Of a stretch of 64,000 nucleotides of DNA, positions 34,312-45,269 are shown piece after piece. Numbering within the stretch: the first letter of the stretch is position 1; every line of letters begins with the position of its first letter. Below the pieces are notes generated by a model. It was not told the origin of the DNA. It ran no database searches and was given only the letters and a program-made list of their open reading frames with translations. This DNA comes from Orobanche coerulescens (Eukaryota; Streptophyta; Magnoliopsida; Lamiales; Orobanchaceae): positions 13,253,001 to 13,317,000 of the forward strand of contig CM065804.1 of the NCBI GenBank assembly GCA_033398695.1, read 5' to 3'. Both the position numbers and the translations under genes were made by a program.

Positions 34312-36021
34312 GCAAAAGGGTCGTGAGTTTGCCCATTAATGCTCAGGAGGAGGATCTTGTAGATGGAGGATTAATTTCGTCGATGATCGGAAATATAGAA
34401 TGAAAGTCTCTCATTTTTAAAGAATTCGGGGAAGCAAGACGAAATGAGAAGGGGGGAGTGAAGTGATTTATGGTAGAGGGCCATTAGGAGAGTCGTTAGA
34501 TCAAGGTGTAAAGAAGGGGTGTGACAGCCATACTAAGTAATAGATAAACGACGAGGTGTTATGAGTATAGATGCATCCGCCATCATGAGAAACATTGGAA
34601 AATAGGATTATGGAGAAGACATGCGCGGCGTAATGAGTCCTCGACACATCCCTATAAAGGAAGTTCGTAATTTATGGATTTTATTCATAAATAAAATCCA
34701 TAAAAATTATTGGGGACATTATGTGATTAGTTAGTATAACCGCGTGGAGTTATATAAGAATCGCATGGAGTCATTCCACTATGATATTAATCTTACTGGT
34801 CAAGGGACCTCTGATACAGGTAGATGGAGTTTCTCGTCTCTCCCTAACAAAAAAAATTATAACCCGAACACCCCACCTCGGAGTAACCCAACGACCTACA
34901 AAATGAATCGCCCAAGCTTAATCACCTTGGAAAGGCTCAAGCTCGTACCTACTCATGGTCATACCCGACCTCAATAAACTCGAGTCTTATACTCGATCTG
35001 AAGGAGCCTTAGCTTGACACCAAACTAACAAATGAGTTAGCTCGGGATCAGCCCTCAAGCAAGTGAACAAAGGGAGAGCTTTACAGAGCTCGCTCAATCT
35101 GCCCGTAACTTTGCCCTTGAGGATTTCGTTTATTTGATTATTCATTGTAGGTAAGTTTAGAAATTGGTTGAGGCATAAGTTCGTATTTTAACTTAGGTAG
35201 AAATTAAGTAGGATTTAAGTATGTATATCACTAAATTGTAACAATTAATTACCATATGGTTACTTTGGATGAGTGATAAAGGTTTGTTCATCCTATAGGG
35301 ATGTTTTATACAAGTGGAGCTCGAATCCTTAACCTTTAGTTTTTCGGTCATATTTATATATGTAAGATTTAGCTACCTATAAGGACAGCTTATGTAGTCG
35401 ATTAATTCGACCGAAACTTTGGATACCGCACATTCTTAAATTTTGGCAATTTGAAATAACATTTTTCCATCTACTGCAGCGGTTGCGGCATAAATCCATA
35501 TGCGATTGATGAAATGGAGATCAGCCCCTATGTCGGTAACAAAAGTGAGGTTTACGGTTCCTCACGTAATGGCATAGTCGCTACAAGAATTTCGAATTGA
35601 ATGCCAATTGCGTTTTCTTTTGAATACAACTAGCGATTGGTCGGGGTAGGACACTCGGGGATGATCTCGGCGAATTGAGGTCGCAAAATTGGTATCAAAA
35701 TGTCGTTAACTCTACTTCTTCTCGTTTATTCCCGAACCTTGATCGTTAGGTAGAAACGTCTACTTTAATTCATTTGGTACGTGTTGCATTTGAGTTAATT
35801 ATAGTTTTGGTTTTCTAACAAAAATCAAGTAGATTACTCTCTGGCCTCTCTTTATTGTCCAAGTTTCTTGTTCATGGGAAGTACCTTAATGGCGAGCCCT
35901 TTTTATCTAATAAAAGCCATTACCCACCCACTCACCTTTTTTCTCTCATTCTTCCTAACTTATTATATGTTAAAAATTTGTACTTAAAGCATATGTAGCA
36001 AGTATATATATATATATAATA
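34312..36021. other. Unassigned AT-rich DNA
   Basis: No gene was recognised. A 15-bp inverted repeat with a 4-base loop lies at 34671-34704 (TTTATGGATTTTATT and its complement). A TGGTATCAAAA word near 35690 looks like a primer site but has no LTR I can define beside it. A 77-codon frame at 34744-34977 has no recognisable motif. Confidence 0.5.
34671..34704. repeat. Perfect 15-bp inverted repeat
   Basis: Arms 34671-34685 and 34690-34704 around CATA form a strong hairpin. It has no coding or terminator context. Confidence 0.7.
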
Positions 36022-36201
36022 TATAGGGATTGACTATGGTGAAAACATCATTGGTGAAATCTAACAACCAATTGCATTATTAAGTAATCTAAATGCATAC
36101 AGTTCAATTCATCTACAGCCGTTAGATCACTAATATCAATGACCTACAAAAGTTTCTAGATTTCACAAGATAATTAGTTTTCATATGATCTATTTCCTAT
36201 A
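36022..36201. mobile_element. MITE-like repeat O, copy 1
   Basis: A 180-base repeat bounded by (TA)n runs. Its ends are imperfect inverted repeats (TATAGGGATTGACTATGG against TATAGGAAATAGATCATATG). A second copy lies at 38543-38801. No coding sequence; TA-rich flanks suggest insertion into TA targets. Confidence 0.65.
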
Positions 36202-36366
36202 TATATATATACACACACACACATACTTTCACGCGCACTAAGTTCAGTCTTCATTAAACAAATTCCCTACCATAAAAAGTAGAAGGTGGTCACAGACATC
36301 TTACCCTCCTCAGATCCTGCTCTGAGCTGAATATACTGGGTATATTTGGTTTGGTTTACGGGAGGG

Positions 36367-36597
<231 letters not shown>

Positions 36598-36601
36598 ATG
36601 T

Positions 36602-36897
36602 ACCTATAAATATAATTTAGAAATAACAAAAAAGAGTTTGCAAATGGATTCGCGGCCAATATGTTGCTAGTAACCAAGAGTGATGCACATATATTACACT
36701 GATATAGATGCACAGATATTGCACAAATATCATCGTACAAGCAAAAAATACAAAGCATTTCCCTACAGAAATTCAGGATTTGGTAGTCGCACTGACATTC
36801 AAACAAACTGTGAGCAATAGTTCGACAGATTTCAGTAATCACCATTCAAGCGGGAACGTAAAGCATAGGGCCGGTACTGTTTACGGCCCATACGAAA
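36602..36897. other. Noncoding sequence downstream of the DUF3615-like gene
   Basis: It lies between the microsatellite and the last exon (minus strand), so it may include the 3' untranslated region. No other feature was seen. Confidence 0.4.
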
Positions 36898-37734
36898 TCA
36901 ATGGGATGGATGTTTGATTGTACCACCACATGAGTCACAGTCGCCATGTTTCCTACCTGTGGAGGAAAAAAAAAACATGCTGTGAAAATTCAAATCCATG
37001 AAATGTTTGGAAGCGGTTATTGTTTGTCCAAGGTCTCAATTGTTCGCATGCTAGCCCTCTCCAAACGAATTGTTATATCATGGATCTGAGTGCATGATGC
37101 AGCATGCCAACATGGACCCGAATGTCATTTACTCATTTCAAATACACTACTCCACAAAATTAACCCCCTGAAACCTGCATGAGCGACAAGACACTTGACA
37201 CACGCTGTATACTTCCAAAACGGACATGACACAGGATACCCACCCCATCTTCCCAAAAATGGATCTGGACACTAAGATTATTTGGAAATTAGGTATAATT
37301 AAAATATATTTTAACAGAACACCATATTGAAGACAACACAAAAGGGGATACTCTAGGAGGGCCCTCTTTACCTCTTAAGATACGACGCTTAATCGTCGGA
37401 GAAAGAGAAAGCGATGTAGCCGGAGGATCTATAAGCTCGGCAAAGAAGAGCTTGGTGGAAGAATCCCGCATCCGGTGGGAGTCGTTTTGGCTTAGCCTCG
37501 AAGTTGCAGTGGAACCAGATTCTATCGTATAAACCGCATTACTACTCAAGGCGTATACAAGCTCGTAGTTGGTATGCCGCAAATTATAAATGGACAAGTG
37601 AGGAAACATTGACAAGAAACAAATGCATGACACTAGAACAATCGGTAAATAAAGCAGATACATACATATTTCTTGTTGTAGAATTTTAATGCCTCTTCAA
37701 GAGCTGCGACACTTTGACGACGAAGGGCTTCCAT
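36898..37734 (-). CDS. Small intron-containing host gene, DUF3615/cystatin-like
   Basis: A minus-strand gene model with three exons: 37666-37734 (MEALRRQSVAALEEALKFYN), 37372-37561 (LVYALSSNAVYTIESGSTAT, then STKLFFAELIDPPA) and 36898-36956 (KHGDCDSCGGTIKHPS, stop). Introns start GTATGT and GTAAAG. The second ends in a pyrimidine run plus CACAG; the first acceptor (ACGAG) is weak. Exon phases agree and give about 105 codons without a stop. An ALxFYNKK start, a KLFFAEL core and a C-x-x-C...HP end recall plant DUF3615 proteins, whose function is unknown. The upstream frame stays open beyond the Met, so more exons are possible. It is not LTR-element sequence. Whether it is expressed is unknown. 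Confidence 0.5.
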
Positions 37735-38305
37735 GTCGCGATTTCGGGATATCTTGATCAGAGTTGAATATATAGTACGAAATTGTAAATAGGGCAAGAT
37801 TAGTTTCTAAATAGAACTATACATCAAGATTCTTCTTACTCTTAACTCTTTTTTTTGGTGTTGTTGGGGGAGGGGTGGTGTTATCCCACACGGATTGTGC
37901 TAAATTTTGAAGAGTACCAAAAACCAAAACAAAAAGCATACGATTATGGATAGCATTTTTGTTAAGGCGTCGCCTAGGCGACGCCTAGTCGCCACCTAGG
38001 CGTCCAGCGGTTTTCTGGGACCGCCCGGCTCGGTGGTCTCGCCTTTTGGTGTCGCGCCGCCGAGGTGCGCTAGACGTCGTTGAGGGGCGCCAGACGTCGC
38101 TAGACATAATAGTCGACGCCTGGGTCGACAAACCGATGATTTGACCCGCATTAGCCTGTTTGTTTTTAAATAACAAAAGAAAATAATTTATTAACTTAAC
38201 CCTAAGCAGAAGTCAGACGCAAAAAATCATATATCCACTGTCCAAATAAGCTTCACCCAAGTCTCCAACTTATCATGTTTTAAAAATAATTCATATATTA
38301 TATAT

Positions 38306-38540
38306 TACTCCTCTAGAGGATGTATATTTGGTGTATTTTAGGTAATGACTGGTGTAAGTAATGATGATAAATGTGTGGTGGAGATTAAAAAGTAAAAAAT
38401 ATTGATAGTGACTGTGCGGTGGAGATTAAAAAGTAAAAAGTGGTTGTTTGATTTGATTGTGTAAAGGTAATGAATGTAAATTTTCTAAAGGTACATAAAA
38501 AAGGGGTAAATATAAATCTTTGAGCAAGACGGATGGAGTA
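38306..38540. mobile_element. Stowaway-like MITE inside element K
   Basis: It starts TACTCCTCTAGAGG and ends GACGGATGGAGTA, resembling Stowaway ends with TA target bases, though the left end is diverged. A GTGGAGATTAAAAAGTAAAAA word appears twice inside. No coding sequence. Confidence 0.4.
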
Positions 38541-38542
38541 TA

Positions 38543-38795
38543 TATAGGGATTGACTATGGTGGAAACACTCTTAATGGTGAAATCTAGAAACCAATTGTA
38601 TTATTAAGTAATTTCATCAGATATTTGTTATTATTTGTTGCATCGTCTGGTCGCTAGTATATGCAACAAATAATGCAATGAAAAAATACATAAATGCATA
38701 TAATTCTGCTATCACAAATAGTTAGATCACTAATATCAATGGCCTACAAAAGTTTCTAGATTTCACAAGGTAATTAGTTTTCATATGATCTATTT

Positions 38796-38801
<6 letters not shown>
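38543..38801. mobile_element. MITE-like repeat O, copy 2
   Basis: Matches copy 1 at 36022 at both ends and through the centre. It carries about 75 extra bases containing a perfect 14-bp inverted repeat (38630-38643 and 38661-38674, ATTATTTGTTGCAT). It is followed by (AT)n to about 38827. Confidence 0.65.
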
Positions 38802-38828
<27 letters not shown>

Positions 38829-39139
38829 CTGATCGCCTGGATGTCGCCTAGTGGTCCAGGCGATCTGATGGCGCCGCGACTTGACAGGCCACCGTGACAA
38901 CCATGATGGTTAGGCAAAGAATCTTAAAAGAAACATAACGGAGCAGGGAAAAAAATAAACCAAGTGCGTTTATCACGTAAAAATAACAAAAAAAAACATT
39001 ATCAACTCCATGTGAACTACAAACTCTAGTATGAAGGGCTTCAAGTACCAACCACATTGGCATCTCAAGACCCCTTATCAACTTCACTACTATTACGGAT
39101 GGGCAACCTATATTTATTAAGGCGATAAATTGTTTAGGG

Positions 39140-40930
39140 GAAAGAAAAGATAGCCAATTTTATTGTTAACTGGTTGAATCGAGTTTTGCAAGAGACTGGA
39201 AGTGAAAAGCTAGTGCAAGTCATCACCGACAACGTCAACAATTTCAAGGCCGCAGAGAAAATAATTGAATCGAAATTTCACTCAACCTTGCTTTGAAGAA
39301 CATGTGCACCCAAAAAAAACGAGCAATCAAGATACTTAATCCGCTTTAAATCGATAAAAAAGTTGGGGGATGTCATTCAAATTAAAAGATCATTATGAAT
39401 CATCGATAAGATCACAACGTTTAATGAGTTTGTTCCATTCAAATTGTTATGGGTGGCGGAAACAAGACTTGCTTTAATGATTGTGATGTTGAAAAGGATT
39501 AAGTTGACAAAAGGGGCCTCCAAACAATGGCGATGAGTGGGCTCTCTATGAAGAGGACAGCCAAGGAAAGCAAGGTTTGTGAAAGAGAAAGTAGTGAGTG
39601 ATGATTGGTGGGATAAAGTCGATTTTGTTCTATCTTTTGCGGCAACAATATATGATATGCTCCGTCTGTGCGATACCAACAAGCCTTGCCTCCACTTGGT
39701 GTATGGCATGTGGGCGGCAACAATTGAAGAAGTGAGGAAAGCCATTTTTAAACATGAAAGTTATGGAAAATAGACCTCTCCATTTTATGAAGTGGTGGGA
39801 GATACTCGTGTCACGATGGGATAAGAAAACAGCCCACGTCACTGCATAGTTGTTAAAGGCAAAAGGCGCAAGAAGCGATACAGGCTCCCATCGCGTGAGG
39901 CGCAAGACGAGGTGCGCGCCTGAAAGAGGTAGGCGCATAAATACTAAAAAATAAATTAAATTAAATTGTAAAATTTATAGAAACATAATGACAAAAAAAT
40001 ATAACTGTCCATAAAAAAACTTAATAATTAACAAAATTAAAGTGAAAGAACAAGAAAACTAACTTTTAAAGTATTCTAAAAAACAAAGAAAAAATAAAAA
40101 AGAGTCGTAATGCAAAGGCTCGCCTGAGGCGCACTGAGGCGCTTCCAAGCGTGCCTGACTAAGGTCGTCAGCCTTTGGGCTTAAAAGGCAACTTGCCTTT
40201 TTTTCTACGCGCCTTGCGCATGAGTCGCGCCTTTAACAACTATGCTTCACTGTAAAGGCAATAGACTTCTCTGCATTTTATGAAGTGGTGAGAGATACTC
40301 TTGTCATGGCGGGACAAGAATAACACCCCACTTCACTGCTTGGCACGTTCATCGACTCCTAAATATACAATAAAGAGTGGCTTCAAGGGACCCCCATCTA
40401 GTTCCTCTCCAAGCAGATGAAAAAATATCAAGTGGAAGAATGAAGTGCTTGAGATGAATTTCCCTGATGTGGAGGAGCGTACTAGACTTTGTATATGAGA
40501 TGAATTTCCCTGATTTGGAGGAGCGTACTATATTTGGTATATGATGGGTCCCCAAATTGGTGGCTTCTTTATGACTCTAGTGCACCTATGCTTCAAAAGA
40601 TTTGCATCAAGGATTCTTGTGAAACTTTCATCCTCATCTTGTTCGAAGAGAGATTGGAGCACTTACTCATTTTTTGTAAATTCAGAGAGAAGAAATAGAT
40701 CGACACCAAAACAAGGTGAGGACTTGGTGTTCGTTCATACTAATCTTCGATTATTTTTAAAGACTCGACCTACACAACGGGAGATACTAATTATTGGTAT
40801 ATTGCGGGTGATTCTTTTGACAATCTTGAAGATGTCGGTAAGCTTCAAATGGCAACTCTCTCTCATAATGAGTCGGAGTTAGAATATGTGGTCTTTGAAG
40901 ATGTAATGGATGAGTCAGTTAATGTTGGTT
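39140..40930 (+). pseudogene. Decayed hAT-superfamily transposase, interrupted by element H
   Basis: The plus strand retains, in changing frames, blocks of a plant hAT transposase. A DUF659-type core lies near 39200-39290 (KLVQVITDNVNNFKAAEKII). The following helical part spans 39400-39770 (WVAETRLALMIVMLKRIKL, then VVSDDWWDKVDFVLSFAATI). A stretch resembling the WDKxxH segment lies near 39780-39840. The C-terminal dimerisation region is at 40600-40740 (SSSSCSKRDWSTYSFF, NSERRNRST, DLVFVHTNL). Stops and frameshifts are frequent, and a 54-base duplication lies at 40451-40545. Element H splits it at 39845. It may once have mobilised elements like K, H and J, which is inference. Confidence 0.72.
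39845..40244. mobile_element. Element H: 400-base hAT-type MITE
   Basis: Terminal inverted repeats CATAGTTGTTAAAGGC... and ...GCGCCTTTAACAACTATG, with flanking 8-mers CGTCACTG (39837-39844) and CTTCACTG (40245-40252) matching at seven of eight. Subterminal AGGCGC and GCGCCT words recur. The AT-rich centre has no coding sequence. It interrupts the hAT pseudogene and is itself flanked by a longer duplicated segment. Confidence 0.78.
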
Positions 40931-41012
40931 CGACTTAGTGGTTTTGTTTCTTTTATTATTATGTTGAACATTTTAAGTGGCGACATTAATTATGATTTAA
41001 CTTTATGTATGT

Positions 41013-41650
41013 CAATGTTTTAAAATTTGCGACTCATATTCGAGGCGTTTTGCTTGTATGAGGCGAGGCTACGACTCGAGGCGGAACGAGGCGTAAGCCA
41101 CAACTTTTTTGACAAAAAAATTAATATAATAAACCAACATTTTCAACCATAATAGTAATAGTTCAACACAAACTAGAATAAAAACACCATGATAATCCCA
41201 TAATTCATCCATCAAACACCTACATAAAAAAAAACAAATTAATATGATATAACAATTAATAATATTAATTAATACAAGTTACAAGAAATTTACGATGTCC
41301 AGTACCTTGTAACTTAGAAAAAAAGTTTTTTATTTATCTAGGTTTTTATTTCATTTAAATGTTCGTAACATAATATAATATTACACATTCATATTATATT
41401 TAATTTTCTATTTCGTAGTTAAGTTGTTTACTTCTAGTTTAGTTGTTAACTTTTATGGGTTTGAAAAACAAATAGAAAGCCTAATTAAATAATATTAGGC
41501 AATCAAGGCAGAAGCTAATAAATTCCAATTAAATACAACCATCAAACTAAGTAGTTGCGATTAAAGGGACTGAAAACCCTAAATTGTGAATGATTTTCCA
41601 ACGGCTGCCCCTTCTGCAACATATAGTTACATCTCTTTCTTTCTCCCACA

Positions 41651-41709
<59 letters not shown>

Positions 41710-41971
41710 TACATATCTAAAAATCAAATTGTTCTTCAATCATCTCAATGGAGGACTTGGACAAAACTATCGTGTTCAAAATTTGTGAGAGATGTCTAAC
41801 TCGTCTGCCTCATAGGAGTCGACTCGTAACCGAAAGTCGACTCGTGTGCCTCATACTCAAGACTCGTAAATTTCTATTTTTCACCGACTCGCTCGATTCA
41901 AGTCGTTTCTCTTATGCCCCGCCTCAACCCGCGAGTCGGCTCGTATGAGTCTCTCGTTTTCTAAAACATTG
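41013..41971. mobile_element. Element J: non-autonomous hAT-type element
   Basis: Ends CAATGTTTTAAAA and TTTTCTAAAACATTG are inverted repeats with CA...TG termini. Flanking 8-mers ATGTATGT (41005-41012) and GTGTATGC (41972-41979) share six central bases. Subterminal CGAGGCG and GAGTCGACTCG palindromes lie at both ends (41026-41098 and 41795-41955). It contains a (CT)n microsatellite at about 41657-41700. No transposase. Confidence 0.68.
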
Positions 41972-41979
41972 GTGTATGC

Positions 41980-43217
41980 TTATCAATCTCTTTTACTTTT
42001 ATATTAATACACATCTATAATATTTATTTGGCATATATAATTTTATTTACATAAAACATATCCTCCATGTTGTGTATCCTACATTTCAGAAAAAAATGAA
42101 CATGATGCTCGTATCATATCGTATAGCATATTGTGTATCGCGTCCGTGCTTCATAGGGCACATGTAAGGGCATGGAGGAACACTTATGGTACATTCTAAG
42201 CCCCATGGCCATCATGTATCATGCATAATGCGATGAACAGCTCTACCTACTAATGTATGTCCAAGTTACCACTACATGGCGTATAACAATATAAGATCCA
42301 TATAACTAAAATCACCATAGTTTTCAATATATGCTTTTTCACATGATTTTCTTTCAAAAGCAACCATTCAATCAAGAGTAAGGGCAAGGTATCATGTAAA
42401 GAGGAAGACATGAGCAACAAATTGTTTTTACTGTTTACATATACAAGATCATCAGTCACAAGCCAACTTAGCCTATAGGACATTTGCCCACAAAGGAGGC
42501 ATGCTCGTCCACAGCAACAAATTAATGTAAGAAATGATTGTTTTGTAGGTCACGAAGAATAAGAAGGATAGATAACTTTAAGCAAAGGGATATTCGATGA
42601 CCCAATTGGAGGATAAGACCCATAATAATTGATATTTTTAGGTAATATTAGCAGAGACAAACAAACAAAAAACTGTCAATTAGATTACTCATCGCTCGTT
42701 AATGATTTTTGAGGTGCCTACAGATACACGACTAAGTATCTCATAAGTTCTCCAATGCTTTAAACTTTTAAATTTTTAACTCTGGGTTCCTTTCATCTTA
42801 GGCATATTAATTAGTGCCACGGGGTAACCATGAGCTTCAATCGCCTCAATGAAGAGTCTCGTGAGTATGTAATATCAGTCCAGGCTCATGGGACTGGAGT
42901 GCCAACTTCCGATGCCTTTGGGAGGTTGGGTATAGTACAAGGTTATTCAAATGTCAAACATGACATCACAAGGATTCCCAGTCCCCACAAACACAAGCGA
43001 AAAAGGTTATCTAACCATAGTCTAAATTATAAGAGACCTAATTCTCTTCCTTTAATCACTTATTGGAGTCCACACAATCAAACATAAACTGATTACTATA
43101 AATAAAATTATATACACCCATAATTTGTGCACGTTTATCCATTCATTCAGACAGATTTAAACAAACAAATGGGATATGATGATATGATGGAGAAAGGAGG
43201 TAACCCAGGATACGTAC
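41980..43217. other. Unassigned AT-rich DNA
   Basis: Possible host intergenic or intron sequence between element J and the exons at 43218. Open frames at 42250-42483 and 42830-43087 show no motif or family resemblance. Confidence 0.45.
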
Positions 43218-43500
43218 TTGTCTTCTTCCTCCAGTATTTGGCGAGGAGACTCGATATCATCAGGACAATCCCATGAAAAGTTGTCGTGTGGATTTCGACT
43301 GACGGTTTTTCCAATTACATTGGGAGTAAAAAGAGTAATTGAGAATACAAAAAATAAAAGCCAGAATAACATAAAAGGCTAAAAAAACTACAAATAAAAA
43401 TTTACCAGAGCTTCAAATTTTCGATGTTCTCAGTTGATTCCAGCGAACAAGAAGCAGTAGATGCTCTCTTCATCTTCTTCCTCTCCTTCTTCATCTTCTG
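43218..43500 (-). CDS. Two exons of a possible host gene, unknown function
   Basis: On the minus strand 43406-43500 follows a TTTCACAG acceptor and ends at a GTAAAT donor. It encodes a basic Lys/Arg-rich stretch (KMKKERKKMKRAST) followed by ESTENIENLKL. The next exon, 43218-43298, follows ACCGTCAG and ends at GTACGT. The phases join (two bases plus one), giving RNPHDNFSWDCPDDIESPRQ and LEEEDK without a stop. No family is recognised. Further exons on both sides are expected; a Met-containing frame at 43618-43839 could be upstream leader. The model rests only on splice signals, phase and amino-acid composition. Confidence 0.35.
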
Positions 43501-44006
43501 CTGTGAAATGTTAATACAAATATTCATGAGCCAATATCAAGACCAAATTAAAAACCCTAAATAAAAATCCAGCAAATAAAAAAAAAAACTAACGAATTTA
43601 CTCTTTCAAATATGGACTCAATTGAGCAAATAAACCAGCTGAAAATATAAATAAATGAAGTTAATAAAGAGAGTAGAGATTTTTTTTATTCCCACAGTAG
43701 AAGAAAGAAAACTGCCATTACCGTCTGTATTCCAATTTCCCTTTATAACCCTAATCGGCTTTCCAGATCCCGGAATACTAAGGTAAATGTTACGTAGTGT
43801 GTGATTAAAAAGGAAGAAAAAAGACATTTTAAAACCCATCTCATAGGAATAATACCTATCATGCGCCTTTCATAGTTTTTACGCTTTCCTAGATAGATTT
43901 ACTGGTACTGCTTCAGATGCATTTTACCCTATTCAAGGGATCTCAATGATGGAATAATACAACACTTTGCCCTACTTTCTTGTCTCAAGTTATTTTCCCT
44001 TCAACA

Positions 44007-45200
44007 CGTTATCAGCACGTGTTCAACCACTGAGAAAAATCCCGACCGAAATTTCTGAAAAAAAAGAAAAAAAAAACGAAAAAAATTCCGCGGCCAAAAA
44101 CCCTAGAAACAGTGCCGCGCCGTCACCTTTCTTCCCGAACCGCCGCGCCGTCACCTTTCTTCCCGAACCGCCGCGCCGTCACCTTTCTTCCCGAACCGCC
44201 GCGTCGTCATCATCTTCCCCCATTCGCATCGCCTTATTTTATCTCTGCAAACACCACAAGAAACCAGATTTTTTAAGCGTTTGCTTTGCCGCCGCACCTC
44301 CCCATCATCATCGCTTCATCCTGCTCCTATCTCCTCCTCCTTATCTCATTCTCTTCCTCCTCCTTCCCCGCTTTCTCTTTATCGGGCCTCAATTGCTTCG
44401 ATTGATTCACCACCATCCAAGCGCAAACCGTGATATATTTGCTAATCTCTAATTACTTTGCAAATTAACCATCATTCAATCTCAAGTTGGTGGTTCTAAA
44501 AGAGACGATCACAAAATTTTGCGGATTCTCGATCCCAATGAAGACGAGGGCCCGAAGCGTAAGAGTCTCCTAAGACAAGTTTCAAGTATATTTTGATTTG
44601 CTTATCCCCGACGATTCGACCGACGATTGATTCACGCTGCTCTGACCTGACACACTAGAAACCAGATGTAGATCGACTCTCACAAGAAAGAGAAAGGGAC
44701 CGGACGACAGGGGCAAGGATTGCAAGTTCACCCAAGAAAAATTGAAGGAGACTTTCCACACGGCGAACGGAACGAGGAATATATTTTCATCCAAACAAAT
44801 TGACGGTATGCCCTAGGAAATATTCGTGTCTTTCCTGTAAGGTACACAATCCGAATAACCCTACTATTTTCAACGTGCGCGATTTTACATGCTTTAATTA
44901 TTTTAATTGCATATTTATATTTCATAAATTTATTTATGTTTAATTAAACCAATTAAAGCATGCTGCATTAATAACTTTAACTAAAAATCAAAGTGAGTCG
45001 CTTAAAGCAACTTGAATTAAATTAAATTCACGAGAATTAATATATATTGCGGCATAAGAAACCTAGTTGATTGCATATTATGTGTATAGATATATTTCTA
45101 GGATTATATGTCTATATCTATAAGTATACATATATTTGCATACATATATAGATATGACATGCAAATTAGGCCTCATCATTGGTAGATTTTAGAGGATTTA
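44007..45200 (+). other. Element L leader with 28-bp minisatellite
   Basis: Noncoding leader. At 44114-44197 a 28-base unit (GCCGCGCCGTCACC...CGAACC) is repeated three times with a partial fourth. An apparent 161-codon frame here is low-complexity Pro/Arg/Ser and I do not accept it as a gene. Bases 44788-44838 match element M at 52925-52975. Confidence 0.6.
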
Positions 45201-45269
45201 TTTTTACTGCCTATATCAACTCGAACCATGATAAAGTAATTTCATTGGTAATCCTCAATAGCATCGAAA

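Larger units (their letters stand above)
37954..38905. mobile_element. Element K: non-autonomous hAT-type element
   Basis: The left end CATTTTTGTTAAGGCG and right end CACCGTGACAACCATG form imperfect inverted repeats with CA...TG termini. The flanking 8-mers ATGGATAG (37946-37953) and ATGGTTAG (38906-38913) match at seven of eight bases, the duplication length of hAT transposons. Subterminal GC-rich palindromes lie at both ends (GGCGTCGCCTAGGCGACGCC near 37965-37984; GCGATC and GGCGAC words at 38829-38877). No transposase is encoded. Two smaller elements sit inside it. Confidence 0.65.

Noticed and set aside
34744..34977. 77-codon frame as a small gene
   Set aside because: No family resemblance, no splice context and average composition.
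35689..35700. TGGTATCAAAAT as a primer binding site
   Set aside because: No LTR end or second LTR could be defined around it.
44114..44197. CRISPR-like direct repeats
   Set aside because: The units are contiguous without spacers, and the window is plant DNA.
43967..44452. 161-codon plus-strand frame in the leader of element L
   Set aside because: Low-complexity Pro/Arg/Ser created by a minisatellite and CT-rich leader; starts inside the LTR.
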